Of a stretch of 64,000 nt of DNA, positions 55,899 to 64,000 are shown piece by piece. This stretch comes from Clostridiaceae bacterium (GTDB taxonomy: Bacteria; Bacillota; Clostridia; Saccharofermentanales; DTU023): the NCBI GenBank assembly GCA_012838795.1, contig DUOO01000022.1, positions 1 through 64,000 of the forward strand, given 5' to 3'. A program made the position numbers and the translations under genes. Under the pieces are notes generated by a model. That model saw nothing but the letters and a program-made list of their open reading frames with translations. It was not told the origin of the DNA and did no database searches. Within the stretch, counting starts at the first letter, position 1. Every line of letters starts with the position of its first letter.

Positions 55899-57726
55899 AA
55901 AAACATTGACAATTTGTTTAATTCTGATTTGTTTATGGCCGGTTATTCCTGTATCGAAAGTAAGGGCGAGTTCCACTGAAACACAGATTGAGATTTCCGA
56001 TACTATTATAGACTTGAGTTCTCAGAAAGTTCTGATTACGGAACAATATGAGTTCAGCTTGAGCAGTTCGCAATCTGATTTGCGTTTTGAATTTCCTCTG
56101 CTGGACAATCAATCAACCGGTGTTCTGTTGGAAGTGATGTTATCTGACAATCAGAATGAAAATGAATACATGTTTATTGCGGAAAAAATTACTGCGGAAA
56201 ACAAAGAAAACGCGGGAACTTTTTCTTACCGGACATCATTATCCGAAACCGGAGATATGTTAATTGTCGATGTTTATTTTGATTTTTTGGCTAATCATGA
56301 TTATTTGTTGATTTTTAACTTCGATCAGAGTGCTCTGCTCAAAATTTCTGAAGAAAATGCATTTTTGAAATATCCTGTTGCAATTCCCGATTTTTTCAAA
56401 ACAACGGATACTTATAATGTGTATTATCATTTATCACGTGAAATTTTGCCGGAAGAATATCGTTTTCAGACAGTTTCTGAAACTTGGTTTGCAGACCAGT
56501 CAAATGAATATAATAATTTAGTGTTTAGTTCGAATAATTTTCGTTTTCAAGCAGATCAATTTATATACATCAGTTTGCCGCAAGATTTGTTCTCAGATTT
56601 AGCAATCAACCGACCGGATTTGACTTTTGACAACTTCTTTCCGAATCCTGGTTCCATCAGGATTAACCAGAAAAGTTTCTGGGATTTTTTATCGGAACCT
56701 TGGTTGTTGGGTGTTGTATTGGCAGTCAGTATTATTTCGGTCTTAATAATTTTTGTGGTATTTGAACTGGAAGGTTATTTATTAGTGAAAAGCCCGCGAT
56801 TGGGACGCAGTCTTTTTGCAATTAATGCTGCTCATGCAGCTCATTTGGTCAAACCGGATGCCCAAGGCAGCCTGATTCTTGCAGGGTTGCTGCAATTAGT
56901 GCAAAAAAATGAAATTGATTTAAACAGATCTACTTTTTACTGGAATTATCCTGAACGTGAAATTTTTTCAAATTTCAATTCTTCCGAGGTCTTTTTGCTG
57001 CAGTGGTTATTTGAGGATTCAACTAAAACCCAAAAGTATCCGGTAACTTCTGCTGAAAAAATATATGTTCAAACCGGATCCGGGAAACATGCTGCTGATT
57101 TTTTACTCAATTTCAAACAATATGTACTTTTATTAGAGGATGATTTAGCCAAAGCAGGGTATATCAGCAGAAAGAATAAACGTCGGGGACACAGAGGATA
57201 TATCGTTATTTCCGTTCTGATTTTACTGGCATTTTTGCTTATTTTTACTGCCGGCAAATCTTGGTGGAGTCTGATATTGCTCTTACCTTATCTTTTTTCA
57301 TTGTTCAGAATTTTCAAAGCCCGTTATCTTACACTTGAAGGAAGAGAAAAATTGAAACAATTTAAAAGTTTAAAAATTGCTTTGCAATCTCCGAAAGATT
57401 TTTTTGATCAACAGTCGAAATGGATTGACCGGCGTGATCTGGCACCGTTGATTTTACCTTATGCGGTAAGCCTTAACCTTGTCGAAACATATCTGCATCA
57501 ACTGAATAACGACAATCCTGCGCGTCTGGGCGTTTTAGATTTATTAAAAGTTCAAGTTAATTACAGTAATCTTTCAAAGGATATACTTGACGAAGTATGG
57601 TTGTTTGCCAAAACGGACATTTTACGCATGTATTATTTATTTGTTGCGAGTAGAATATCTGCCGAAATCAGCACTCAGCAACAATTAATTGAAGATAATC
57701 GAATCAAAACGGGAAGTGAAATATGA
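55879..57726 (+). CDS. DUF2207-like membrane protein
   Basis: 615 residues. A signal peptide (1-30, ending VSKVRAS) is followed by an extracellular beta-rich domain (~32-265), one TM helix (~274-296), a cytoplasmic region (HAAHLVKPDAQGSLILAGLL, LQLVQKNEI), a pair of TM helices (~440-475) and a cytoplasmic tail. The layout and the LAGLLQLVQK block, resembling the small winged-helix-like segment of DUF2207, support that family; it has no known function. The start overlaps the aldolase gene by 20 bases and its stop overlaps the next start (ATGA). Confidence 0.65.
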   Translation: MILQICKKTLTICLILICLWPVIPVSKVRASSTETQIEISDTIIDLSSQKVLITEQYEFSLSSSQSDLRFEFPLLDNQSTGVLLEVMLSDNQNENEYMFIAEKITAENKENAGTFSYRTSLSETGDMLIVDVYFDFLANHDYLLIFNFDQSALLKISEENAFLKYPVAIPDFFKTTDTYNVYYHLSREILPEEYRFQTVSETWFADQSNEYNNLVFSSNNFRFQADQFIYISLPQDLFSDLAINRPDLTFDNFFPNPGSIRINQKSFWDFLSEPWLLGVVLAVSIISVLIIFVVFELEGYLLVKSPRLGRSLFAINAAHAAHLVKPDAQGSLILAGLLQLVQKNEIDLNRSTFYWNYPEREIFSNFNSSEVFLLQWLFEDSTKTQKYPVTSAEKIYVQTGSGKHAADFLLNFKQYVLLLEDDLAKAGYISRKNKRRGHRGYIVISVLILLAFLLIFTAGKSWWSLILLLPYLFSLFRIFKARYLTLEGREKLKQFKSLKIALQSPKDFFDQQSKWIDRRDLAPLILPYAVSLNLVETYLHQLNNDNPARLGVLDLLKVQVNYSNLSKDILDEVWLFAKTDILRMYYLFVASRISAEISTQQQLIEDNRIKTGSEI

Positions 57727-58382
57727 TAATTAAACAGGCTATTTTTGATTTGGACGGAACTTTATTACAGACAATGGACTCTCTGATTAAAACAGGAAAT
57801 TCAATGTTGAATCAACTCGGATTTCAGGCAAGAACATCCGAGGAATATCGTTTTGCCATCGGTTACGGTGCAAAAGAACTTGTGCGCCGGCTATTAGTTT
57901 TATCGGGTGATCTGCAAGCTGAAGGTTTAGAAGAGGCCTATGTAATATATATGGAACTGTTTGATGAATATTGCACGTATGGAGTTAAACCTTATCCGGG
58001 TATTCCGGAATTGATATCCGAAATGCAAAAACGAGATATTGCTTTGGCAGTCTTGACTAACAAACCGCACCAAATGGCTCAGAGAGTACTCGATACATCA
58101 TTTGCTCCTGATACTTTTGCTTTTGTTCAAGGTCAGGATGACGATTTACCTCGCAAACCGGATCCCACTGCAGCTTTTTATATAGCAGAAAAACTCGGAG
58201 CGACCGATTTCAGACAAGTACTGTTTGTCGGCGACAGTGATGCCGATATGCAAACTGCAGTCAACGCAGGTATGATTCCGGTCGGAGCTGCCTGGGGATT
58301 TCGTACAGTTGAAGAATTGATAGCCAATGGCAGTGAGATCTTATTGAACGAGCCTTTAGATTTGTTAGCTTATTTGAAATAA
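57723..58382 (+). CDS. HAD-family phosphatase (phosphoglycolate phosphatase-like)
   Basis: 219 residues. HAD motif I is FDLDGTLLQT (nucleophile and acid Asp), motif II VLTNKP, motif III Lys in PRKPDPT and motif IV FVGDSDADMQTAVNAG. The cap of helices between motifs I and II is of Gph type. The substrate may be phosphoglycolate, pyrophosphate or a sugar phosphate. Coupled to the DUF2207-like gene by ATGA overlap. Confidence 0.92.
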   Translation: MIIKQAIFDLDGTLLQTMDSLIKTGNSMLNQLGFQARTSEEYRFAIGYGAKELVRRLLVLSGDLQAEGLEEAYVIYMELFDEYCTYGVKPYPGIPELISEMQKRDIALAVLTNKPHQMAQRVLDTSFAPDTFAFVQGQDDDLPRKPDPTAAFYIAEKLGATDFRQVLFVGDSDADMQTAVNAGMIPVGAAWGFRTVEELIANGSEILLNEPLDLLAYLK

Positions 58383-58420
58383 TCGATTAGATAAAACTGT
58401 CATTCTGCGGAGAGAAATAT

Positions 58421-59809
58421 ATGGCTAAAAATAAAACGGTTTATACTTGTGAAGAATGTGGTTATGAATCATCAGGCTGGCTGGGAAAATGTCCCGGTTG
58501 CGGAACTTGGAACAGTTTAGTAGAAACTGTGATTCAAAGAAAGTCTGTCAAGAATAATAATCGAGCTTGGCTCGAACTTGATCAGAACGCAGATCAGCAA
58601 GCAATATTTAATTTAGCAACGATTGAAAATGATGATCGGGAAAGACTATGTTCCGATATTGAAGAAATGGATCGTGTTTTGGGCGGAGGTTTTGTCCGTG
58701 GCTCATTAGTTCTTTTGGGCGGAGATCCCGGTATCGGCAAATCAACTTTATTATTACAAACTTTAGCCAATCTTAATGCTCAATATTCGACACTATATGT
58801 TTCAGGAGAAGAATCGCCGGCTCAAATAAAAATGCGGGCCGATCGTTTACAGATTAAAGCTAAGCAAATACGGATGCTTACCGCAACGGATTTTGCTTCG
58901 ATCGCACATACTCTGCAAAAACATAAACCGGAATTTGCCGTAATTGATTCGATTCAATCAATATATGTTGAAGAACTCAGTGGAGCTCCGGGTTCAGTAT
59001 CACAAATCCGAGAAGCGACCGCAGGTCTTTTGCGCTTAGCCAAAGCTTTGAACATTACCATAGTCTTAGTCGGACATGTGACTAAAGAAGGTGGTATAGC
59101 CGGACCTCGGGTTTTAGAACATATGGTAGATGCAGTCTTATATTTCGAAGGTGAAAAAACCAATCAATATCGTATACTGCGCGCGGTTAAAAATCGATTC
59201 GGCACAACAAATGAAGTCGGAATGTTCGAGATGACTCAAAGTGGTTTGAAGTCGGTTGATAATCCGAGTACGGCAATGTTGGAAGGCCGCCCGTTAAATG
59301 TTCCCGGAACAACCATTACTTCAACTTTAGAAGGTAGTCGCTCGATATTATTGGAAATTCAAGCATTGTTGAACCCGACCGATTTTGCTCAACCGATTCG
59401 TAATACTCAAGGTATTGACCGGTTAAGACTGAATATGCTTCTGGCTATTCTCCATAAATCCTGCGGTATTGCGACTGCGCCTTATGATGCCTATGTAAAT
59501 GTGACGGGTGGCATGAAGATCATTGAAACATCGGCAGATTTGGCAATTGTTGCCGCAGTGGTTTCCAGCATTCAGGATAAACCGATTGCGTCTGATTTAA
59601 TAATTCTCGGTGAATTGGGTTTAGCCGGTGAGGTTCGTATGATTACAGCAATTGAACGTAGAATTATTGAGGGATTGCGTCTTGGCTGGAATAAATTTGT
59701 TGTACCGGCAGCATGCAAACGCAGTGTTAAAAATATCAATTTGCCCGAAGATTGCGAAATATTTTATGTCAGTTTATTGCAAGAAGCATTAGACTTTTTG
59801 TTTTCATAG
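58421..59809 (+). CDS. radA: DNA repair protein RadA
   Basis: 462 residues, normal length. N-terminal zinc finger CEECGYESSGWLGKCPGCG. RecA-like ATPase with Walker A GDPGIGKST and Walker B VIDSIQS. The RadA-specific motif KNRFG is present (VKNRFGTTNEVG), followed by the Lon-like domain with TGGMKIIETSADLAIVAAV. RadA promotes branch migration during recombination. The start ATG follows CGGAGAG. Confidence 0.96.
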   Translation: MAKNKTVYTCEECGYESSGWLGKCPGCGTWNSLVETVIQRKSVKNNNRAWLELDQNADQQAIFNLATIENDDRERLCSDIEEMDRVLGGGFVRGSLVLLGGDPGIGKSTLLLQTLANLNAQYSTLYVSGEESPAQIKMRADRLQIKAKQIRMLTATDFASIAHTLQKHKPEFAVIDSIQSIYVEELSGAPGSVSQIREATAGLLRLAKALNITIVLVGHVTKEGGIAGPRVLEHMVDAVLYFEGEKTNQYRILRAVKNRFGTTNEVGMFEMTQSGLKSVDNPSTAMLEGRPLNVPGTTITSTLEGSRSILLEIQALLNPTDFAQPIRNTQGIDRLRLNMLLAILHKSCGIATAPYDAYVNVTGGMKIIETSADLAIVAAVVSSIQDKPIASDLIILGELGLAGEVRMITAIERRIIEGLRLGWNKFVVPAACKRSVKNINLPEDCEIFYVSLLQEALDFLFS

Positions 59810-59864
59810 CTTAACCAATTATAATCTTTTAATAATAATTTACTTCATGATCGGGAGAATACAA

Positions 59865-60695
59865 ATGCCAAAAGTCATTGCGATAATACCGTCTGCAGGA
59901 TTAGCCAAGCGTATGGAATCAAAGCAGAACAAAGCTTTTATTAAAGTTGACGGTGAAAGTATAATCAAACGAACGATCAAAACTTTTTTGTTAATTAAGG
60001 AAATTGATCAAATTTGTGTCATGGTAAATCCTCAGGAGCAAGCAACAATGGTCAAAGAGATTTCGACTTTGGCAAATCCTTTTGGTATTAAAGTTTCTAT
60101 TGTTCCAGGCGGTGACACAAGACAAGATTCGGTTCGTTTAGGTTTGGAATATGTTGTTGATAATGACCCTGATTTATTGGATTCAATCAAGACAATGTTT
60201 ATGCATCGAATCAAAAATCGGGAGAACGGAATGTGGAGACATATAGATCTGAATAATCTTTACGAACAGATTAAATCTTTATGTCTTTCAGGTAAAGAAA
60301 GAAATCTTTGTATTGTACATGACGGTGCACGTTGTCTGATAAATAAAGAACTTGTTCAAGATTACTTAAAAGAGCTTAGACAAGACTATATCGGTCTTGG
60401 AGTTGCTGTTCCGGTTAAGGATACGATACGGCAAATTGATGATGCGGGAAATGTTGTTGAAACACCGAAACGCTCTAATTTAAGGGCAATGCAAACACCA
60501 CAAGGTTCAGATTTCGAGGTTATTTTTGCTGCCTATCAATATGCAAAAGAGAATCGGATTGAAGTAACAGATGATCTTGCCGTTTTGGAAATTATAAATT
60601 ATCCTGTGAAATTATATCCCGGAAATTTCACAAATATTAAGATTACTTATCCTCAAGATATCCCGTTAGCCGAAAAATTATTAAAGATAGAATAA
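59865..60695 (+). CDS. ispD: 2-C-methyl-D-erythritol 4-phosphate cytidylyltransferase IspD, with insertion
   Basis: 276 residues, about 45 longer than typical IspD. The nucleotide-binding motif is IIPSAGLAKRMESKQNKAF; then PGGDTRQDSVRLGL, VHDGARCLI, VPVKDTIRQID, MQTPQGSDFEVI and VTDDLAVLE, all in IspD order. The enzyme makes CDP-ME in the MEP isoprenoid pathway. Residues ~98-147 (rich in Asp, Lys and Arg, MFMHRIKNRENGMWRHIDLN) are an extra segment between the RxDSV and VHDGAR blocks. Start ATG 59865 after CGGGAG; an in-frame ATG at 59847 lacks a site. Confidence 0.9.
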   Translation: MPKVIAIIPSAGLAKRMESKQNKAFIKVDGESIIKRTIKTFLLIKEIDQICVMVNPQEQATMVKEISTLANPFGIKVSIVPGGDTRQDSVRLGLEYVVDNDPDLLDSIKTMFMHRIKNRENGMWRHIDLNNLYEQIKSLCLSGKERNLCIVHDGARCLINKELVQDYLKELRQDYIGLGVAVPVKDTIRQIDDAGNVVETPKRSNLRAMQTPQGSDFEVIFAAYQYAKENRIEVTDDLAVLEIINYPVKLYPGNFTNIKITYPQDIPLAEKLLKIE

Positions 60696-60703
60696 AAAGA
60701 TTA

Positions 60704-60712
60704 TGCTATAAT
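60704..60712 (+). promoter_or_regulatory. Extended -10 promoter of the PP2C-like/SH3 gene
   Basis: TG-C-TATAAT: the TGn extension (60704-60706) directly precedes a perfect TATAAT (60707-60712). The -35 is poor, as expected for an extended -10 promoter. The start codon is 84 bases downstream. Confidence 0.5.
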
Positions 60713-60795
60713 AACGTTTAGTTTAATTGTATATTTATTATTTATATATATAATTTTATTTATTTAGTTAAATATTTTGAGTGGGAGGCATAATT

Positions 60796-62706
60796 ATGGC
60801 CAAAATTTCACGTTTTGCAACTACCAGAATAGCAGCTAGTTTAAATGCTGATTATAGAGCTGATGAAAATGTGAAAGATTCATTTTTCTTGGATGGTAGA
60901 ATCGCTAGAAAGCGCGAGAGACGCGGAGCAGATATATCAAGTTCCGGCGAAGATCGCGGTTTCTTTTATGCTGTTTTTGCATCGCATGATTTGAACATTG
61001 GCTCACCCGGCTCAGAGACGATTGCTATACTCAACAATCTGACTGAAGCTATTAAAAAGAGTAATGATAAAATCGATAACGAAATTAATGATCTAGCAGA
61101 TTGTGCGGTTGAGGTCGGAGGTAGAGCGACGATTGCCAGAGAAGGTGTCAGACAGTCTTATTTTGCCGGAGTCATTGTTAAAGAAGCAGAAGTTGCAGCA
61201 GTCACAACAGGTGGTGCATGTATTTTTCTATATCGCAACAATGCAATTTATCCGCTGACAGGTTGTGATGTTGATTTGGTAAATGCGGATTACCACGGGA
61301 ATGCAATTGAGAATATGAATGATTTTTCTGCCGGTGTTGCAGGTACAATCAAATATTCAAATATTGCTCAATTACAAGCGGGAGACGGACTGATTCTTTG
61401 CAATAAAGAAGTCATGGAAGCAGTCGGTCAACGTGAATTATTAAGTGTTCTGTATAATTATGATGACAGTGGTGATGCAGCTGCTGAAATTATCGATCGG
61501 GCAAGAAAAGCAAATTCCGATGATTCGTTACAAATTCTGATTGCTTCAGTTGAAGAAGTTATTCCGGCAGATCGCACCGGCAAAATTAATCTCGGTCTGT
61601 TCCAAACTGCAAAAGATATTGCAGATCAAGCTACAACCAGATATGAACCGATTCAATCCGAATCTGCAAAAGAAGCAGAAACGGTTAATAAAGAATCACC
61701 TGCAACGGAAATTGTACCTAAAGATGAAATTGCTGTGGATAAACCTGGCCAAACGTATTCGGATTCAGAGCAAATTGTTCCGCAAAATGATGATCCTTTC
61801 AAACCTTCATATAGCATAAGAGATGATTCCGCACCGGTTAATTTTGCAGGTCTGGAAGAACAGGAAGTTTCCCGTGTAGAAGTTGATTCACAAGATCATT
61901 TCGCTGATGTATCGAAATCTGCAGAAGATAGCGTACCGGTTTTTGAACCGATTATTCCTAAAAAAGCAAGTTATGAGTCAGATGATTTTGCTGCAGGCAG
62001 AAAATATGCTGATGATGATTTTTATAATATGGCAGAAGATGCATATGCTCCTGATAAATATGGTGATCGGGAATATTATGATGAACAAAGCTATGAAGAA
62101 CAATGGCAGGATGATCGGGCAGTTCTTTCCGGGAATCGCAATAGAGATTATGATGATTACGGTTATGAAGATGACTATGAAGTGTATCAAGGTCAAGCTT
62201 CCGGCGGATCGAAAACCAAACAGTATATTTTATATGCAGTATTAGCATTGATCTGTATTGCCTGTTTGGTTGCTTTATACTTTATGCTTTTCAAGAAAGA
62301 TGATAAAGGTGCCAAACCTGCAGATCCGGATACCAAACAGTCACAATCAACAGACATGGCCGATCAAAGTGTTATTCCTAAAGCGACCGAAGAAGCTGAT
62401 ATCAGAACTCCGGTCAAACAAGATTCAGATGAAACGACTGATCCTTCCGCAACAGATGAAACTGCTGCAACAACGGATGACAGTTCAGTTGATGATTCAA
62501 TTGCGGCAGGTGATACGGTTTACGTAACGGTAGATGGACTGAACGTTCGGAGCGCACCGGGTACTGATGCAGATATTGTTGCATCTCTCTATACAAATGC
62601 TGCAGTGACTGTATCAGAAATAGCAGATGGTTGGTATGGAGTTACAACTGAAGATGGAACGTACGGTTATGTCTCTGCTGATTATGTAACTAAGACAGCG
62701 CCGTGA
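60796..62706 (+). CDS. PP2C-like pseudophosphatase with TM helix and SH3 domain
   Basis: 636 residues. Residues 1 to ~270 follow the PP2C fold in order: SGEDRGFFYAVFASHDLNIG aligns with the metal-binding ADGMGGH block, AAVTTGGACIFLYRNNAIYP with the NVGDSRAYLLR block, and LQAGDGLILCNKEVMEAVG with the LLLCSDG block. All three metal-binding Asp positions are replaced, so activity is unlikely. Then comes an acidic, Tyr-rich disordered region, one TM helix (~476-497), a Ser/Thr/Asp linker and a C-terminal bacterial SH3 domain (~573-634, YVTVDGLNVRSAPG). Start ATG 60796 after GGGAGG. It may sense the wall and signal inward through the inactive PP2C domain (inference). Confidence 0.78.
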   Translation: MAKISRFATTRIAASLNADYRADENVKDSFFLDGRIARKRERRGADISSSGEDRGFFYAVFASHDLNIGSPGSETIAILNNLTEAIKKSNDKIDNEINDLADCAVEVGGRATIAREGVRQSYFAGVIVKEAEVAAVTTGGACIFLYRNNAIYPLTGCDVDLVNADYHGNAIENMNDFSAGVAGTIKYSNIAQLQAGDGLILCNKEVMEAVGQRELLSVLYNYDDSGDAAAEIIDRARKANSDDSLQILIASVEEVIPADRTGKINLGLFQTAKDIADQATTRYEPIQSESAKEAETVNKESPATEIVPKDEIAVDKPGQTYSDSEQIVPQNDDPFKPSYSIRDDSAPVNFAGLEEQEVSRVEVDSQDHFADVSKSAEDSVPVFEPIIPKKASYESDDFAAGRKYADDDFYNMAEDAYAPDKYGDREYYDEQSYEEQWQDDRAVLSGNRNRDYDDYGYEDDYEVYQGQASGGSKTKQYILYAVLALICIACLVALYFMLFKKDDKGAKPADPDTKQSQSTDMADQSVIPKATEEADIRTPVKQDSDETTDPSATDETAATTDDSSVDDSIAAGDTVYVTVDGLNVRSAPGTDADIVASLYTNAAVTVSEIADGWYGVTTEDGTYGYVSADYVTKTAP

Positions 62707-62732
62707 TTTGAATTAATTTTGTGATTGGTTTT

Positions 62733-62780
62733 TAAGCTGAGGTTAACATATGCTAAAATAGAACCTCAGCTTATTTTTTT
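62733..62780 (+). terminator. Intrinsic terminator upstream of alaS
   Basis: TAAGCTGAGGTT (62733-62744) pairs perfectly with AACCTCAGCTTA (62762-62773), followed by TTTTTTT. It ends transcription of the SH3 protein gene. Confidence 0.93.
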
Positions 62781-62858
62781 AGAAATAAGTAAAATAATAG
62801 AATTATAATTCAGGAAATTATTGCAGCCAATAATTGTTACTGAAAAGGAGAATATAGA

Positions 62859-64000
62859 ATGAAACCACTGGGGTTAAACGAAATTCGAAGTAAATTTTTG
62901 GAGTTTTTCACTTCCAAGGAACATTTGGTAATACCGAGTTTTTCTCTGATTCCACAGAACGATCCGTCGATTCTATTAATTAATGCCGGTATGACACCTC
63001 TGAAGCCATATTTTACCGGAGCTGAGAAACCGCCTGCGCTCAGAGTCGCAACTTGTCAAAAATGTGTACGCACCCAGGATATTGATATAGTAGGGCAAAC
63101 TGCACGTCATGCGACTTTTTTTGAAATGCTGGGTAATTTTTCTTTCGGTGACTATTTCAAAGATGATGCAATTACTTGGGCATGGGAATTTTGTACCGAA
63201 GTGTTGGAAATGCCTTCGGAAAAATTATATGCAACAGTTTATCTCGATGATGATGAAGCTTATGATATTTGGCACAAAAAAATCGGTTTGCCACATGAGA
63301 AAATTTTTCGATTCGGCAAAGAAGATAATTTCTGGGAACATGGTACAGGACCTTGCGGACCGTGTTCGGAATTGTTTTTTGATCGCGGACCGGAACATGG
63401 CTGCGGTGATCCGAACTGTACAGTAGGATGTGAATGTGATCGGTATATTGAATTTTGGAACTTGGTTTTTACTCAATTTGAAAAAGATGAGGCCGGAAAT
63501 TATATTCCCTTGAAACAAAAAAATATAGATACCGGTGCAGGTTTGGAAAGACTTGCCAGTATAATGCAAGACGTAGGATCTATCTTTGAAGTGGATACTG
63601 TGCATGCAGTTTTAGAAGCAGTATGCAAAATCGCAAATGTTGAATACGGCCAAAATGAAGAAAACGATGTTGCAATCAGAGTGATTACCGATCATGCACG
63701 AAGCACTGTATTCATGATCAGTGACGGAGTTGAGCCCTCAAATGAACGCAGAGGCTATGTTTTGCGTCGGCTGATTCGTCGTGCTGCCCGTTACGGTCGT
63801 AAATTGGGAATTTCAGGTTTGTTTTTAACCGATTTGGCAAAAATTGTCATTCAGCAATCTTGTGATGCTTATCCGGAATTAGCTGAACGTGAAGCGCAAA
63901 TTCTCCGGGTCTTAACACGTGAAGAAAAAGCTTTCGGCACTACAATAAAGCAAGGATCAATGATATTAGCAGACTATCTGGAAAAGAGTAAAGCTGAAGG
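62859..64000 (+). CDS. alaS: Alanyl-tRNA synthetase, N-terminal part
   Basis: The first 380 codons of AlaRS; the gene runs off the right edge. Visible blocks are [105 protein letters not shown] and [18 protein letters not shown]: a complete class II catalytic core. A Cys-rich insert ([14 protein letters not shown]) sits in the core. Start ATG 62859 follows AAAAGGAG. No T-box leader fits in the 78 bases between the terminator and the start. Confidence 0.98.
   Translation, partial: MKPLGLNEIRSKFLEFFTSKEHLVIPSFSLIPQNDPSILLINAGMTPLKPYFTGAEKPPALRVATCQKCVRTQDIDIVGQTARHATFFEMLGNFSFGDYFKDDAITWAWEFCTEVLEMPSEKLYATVYLDDDEAYDIWHKKIGLPHEKIFRFGKEDNFWEHGTGPCGPCSELFFDRGPEHGCGDPNCTVGCECDRYIEFWNLVFTQFEKDEAGNYIPLKQKNIDTGAGLERLASIMQDVGSIFEVDTVHAVLEAVCKIANVEYGQNEENDVAIRVITDHARSTVFMISDGVEPSNERRGYVLRRLIRRAARYGRKLGISGLFLTDLAKIVIQQSCDAYPELAEREAQILRVLTREEKAFGTTIKQGSMILADYLEKSKAE

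Noticed and set aside
62781-62858. T-box riboswitch before alaS
   Set aside because: Only 78 bases lie between the upstream terminator and the start codon; no T-box sequence or specifier loop is seen.

Overview
The window is AT-rich, densely coded DNA from a low-GC Gram-positive bacterium. Family content points to an anaerobic member of the Clostridia. The evidence is the CIRCE/HrcA-controlled hrcA-grpE-dnaK-dnaJ-prmA and groESL operons, the L21-Prp-L27 cluster with an N-terminally extended L27, rubredoxin, a DUF4364 regulator, a CbpB-like c-di-AMP receptor, strong AGGAGG ribosome binding sites and several TTG/GTG starts. I cannot name the genus from sequence alone.

Layout. 1-4.7 kb is an accessory strip: the end of a peptidase E gene, a GNAT acetyltransferase, two AAA/DUF4143 ATPases, a TIGR04076 protein, and a decayed duplication in which the acetyltransferase has been lost. 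4.75-11.0 kb is the heat-shock operon. 11.0-16.8 kb holds two minus-strand ABC exporters and a CBS-domain protein. 17.1-33.25 kb is a large Ser/Thr-kinase and membrane-protein locus. 33.3-37.1 kb holds an acyltransferase relic, rplU-prp-rpmA, obgE, a PAP2 phosphatase and rubredoxin. 37.1-41.6 kb has a pair of 56-bp structured repeats, the DUF4364 regulator and a heterodimeric ABC exporter. 41.7-50.6 kb holds MscS, an LCP ligase, CvpA, groESL, a propeller-type membrane protein, a CYTH protein and a flavoprotein. 50.6-52.5 kb is a low-density strip with small genes and minus-strand gene relics. 52.5-64 kb holds an ABC-F protein, a threonine aldolase-like enzyme, a DUF2207-like protein, a HAD phosphatase, radA, ispD, a PP2C-like/SH3 membrane protein and the 5' part of alaS.

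The most unusual part is 17.1-33.25 kb. A small helix-turn-helix regulator is followed by: (1) a lipoprotein with an apparent alpha/alpha-toroid fold; (2) a 1295-residue protein joining a membrane family-2 glycosyltransferase, a Hanks-type Ser/Thr kinase, one membrane segment and an extracellular DUF5050-like propeller; (3) a pseudokinase with the same membrane/propeller architecture; (4) a zinc-ribbon polytopic membrane protein; (5) a kinase with an internalin-like leucine-rich-repeat ectodomain; (6) a two-TM small protein; (7) a WG-repeat protein; and (8) a zinc-ribbon/TPR-like membrane protein. Palindromes built from TTGTATGC and GCATACAA recur in its intergenic gaps and look like a shared operator. 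I infer an envelope-polysaccharide or envelope-sensing system in which synthase and kinase are physically fused. The function is untested.

Genes were called from reading frame, start and ribosome-binding context and recognisable motifs. No database search was possible, so family names rest on motif recognition.
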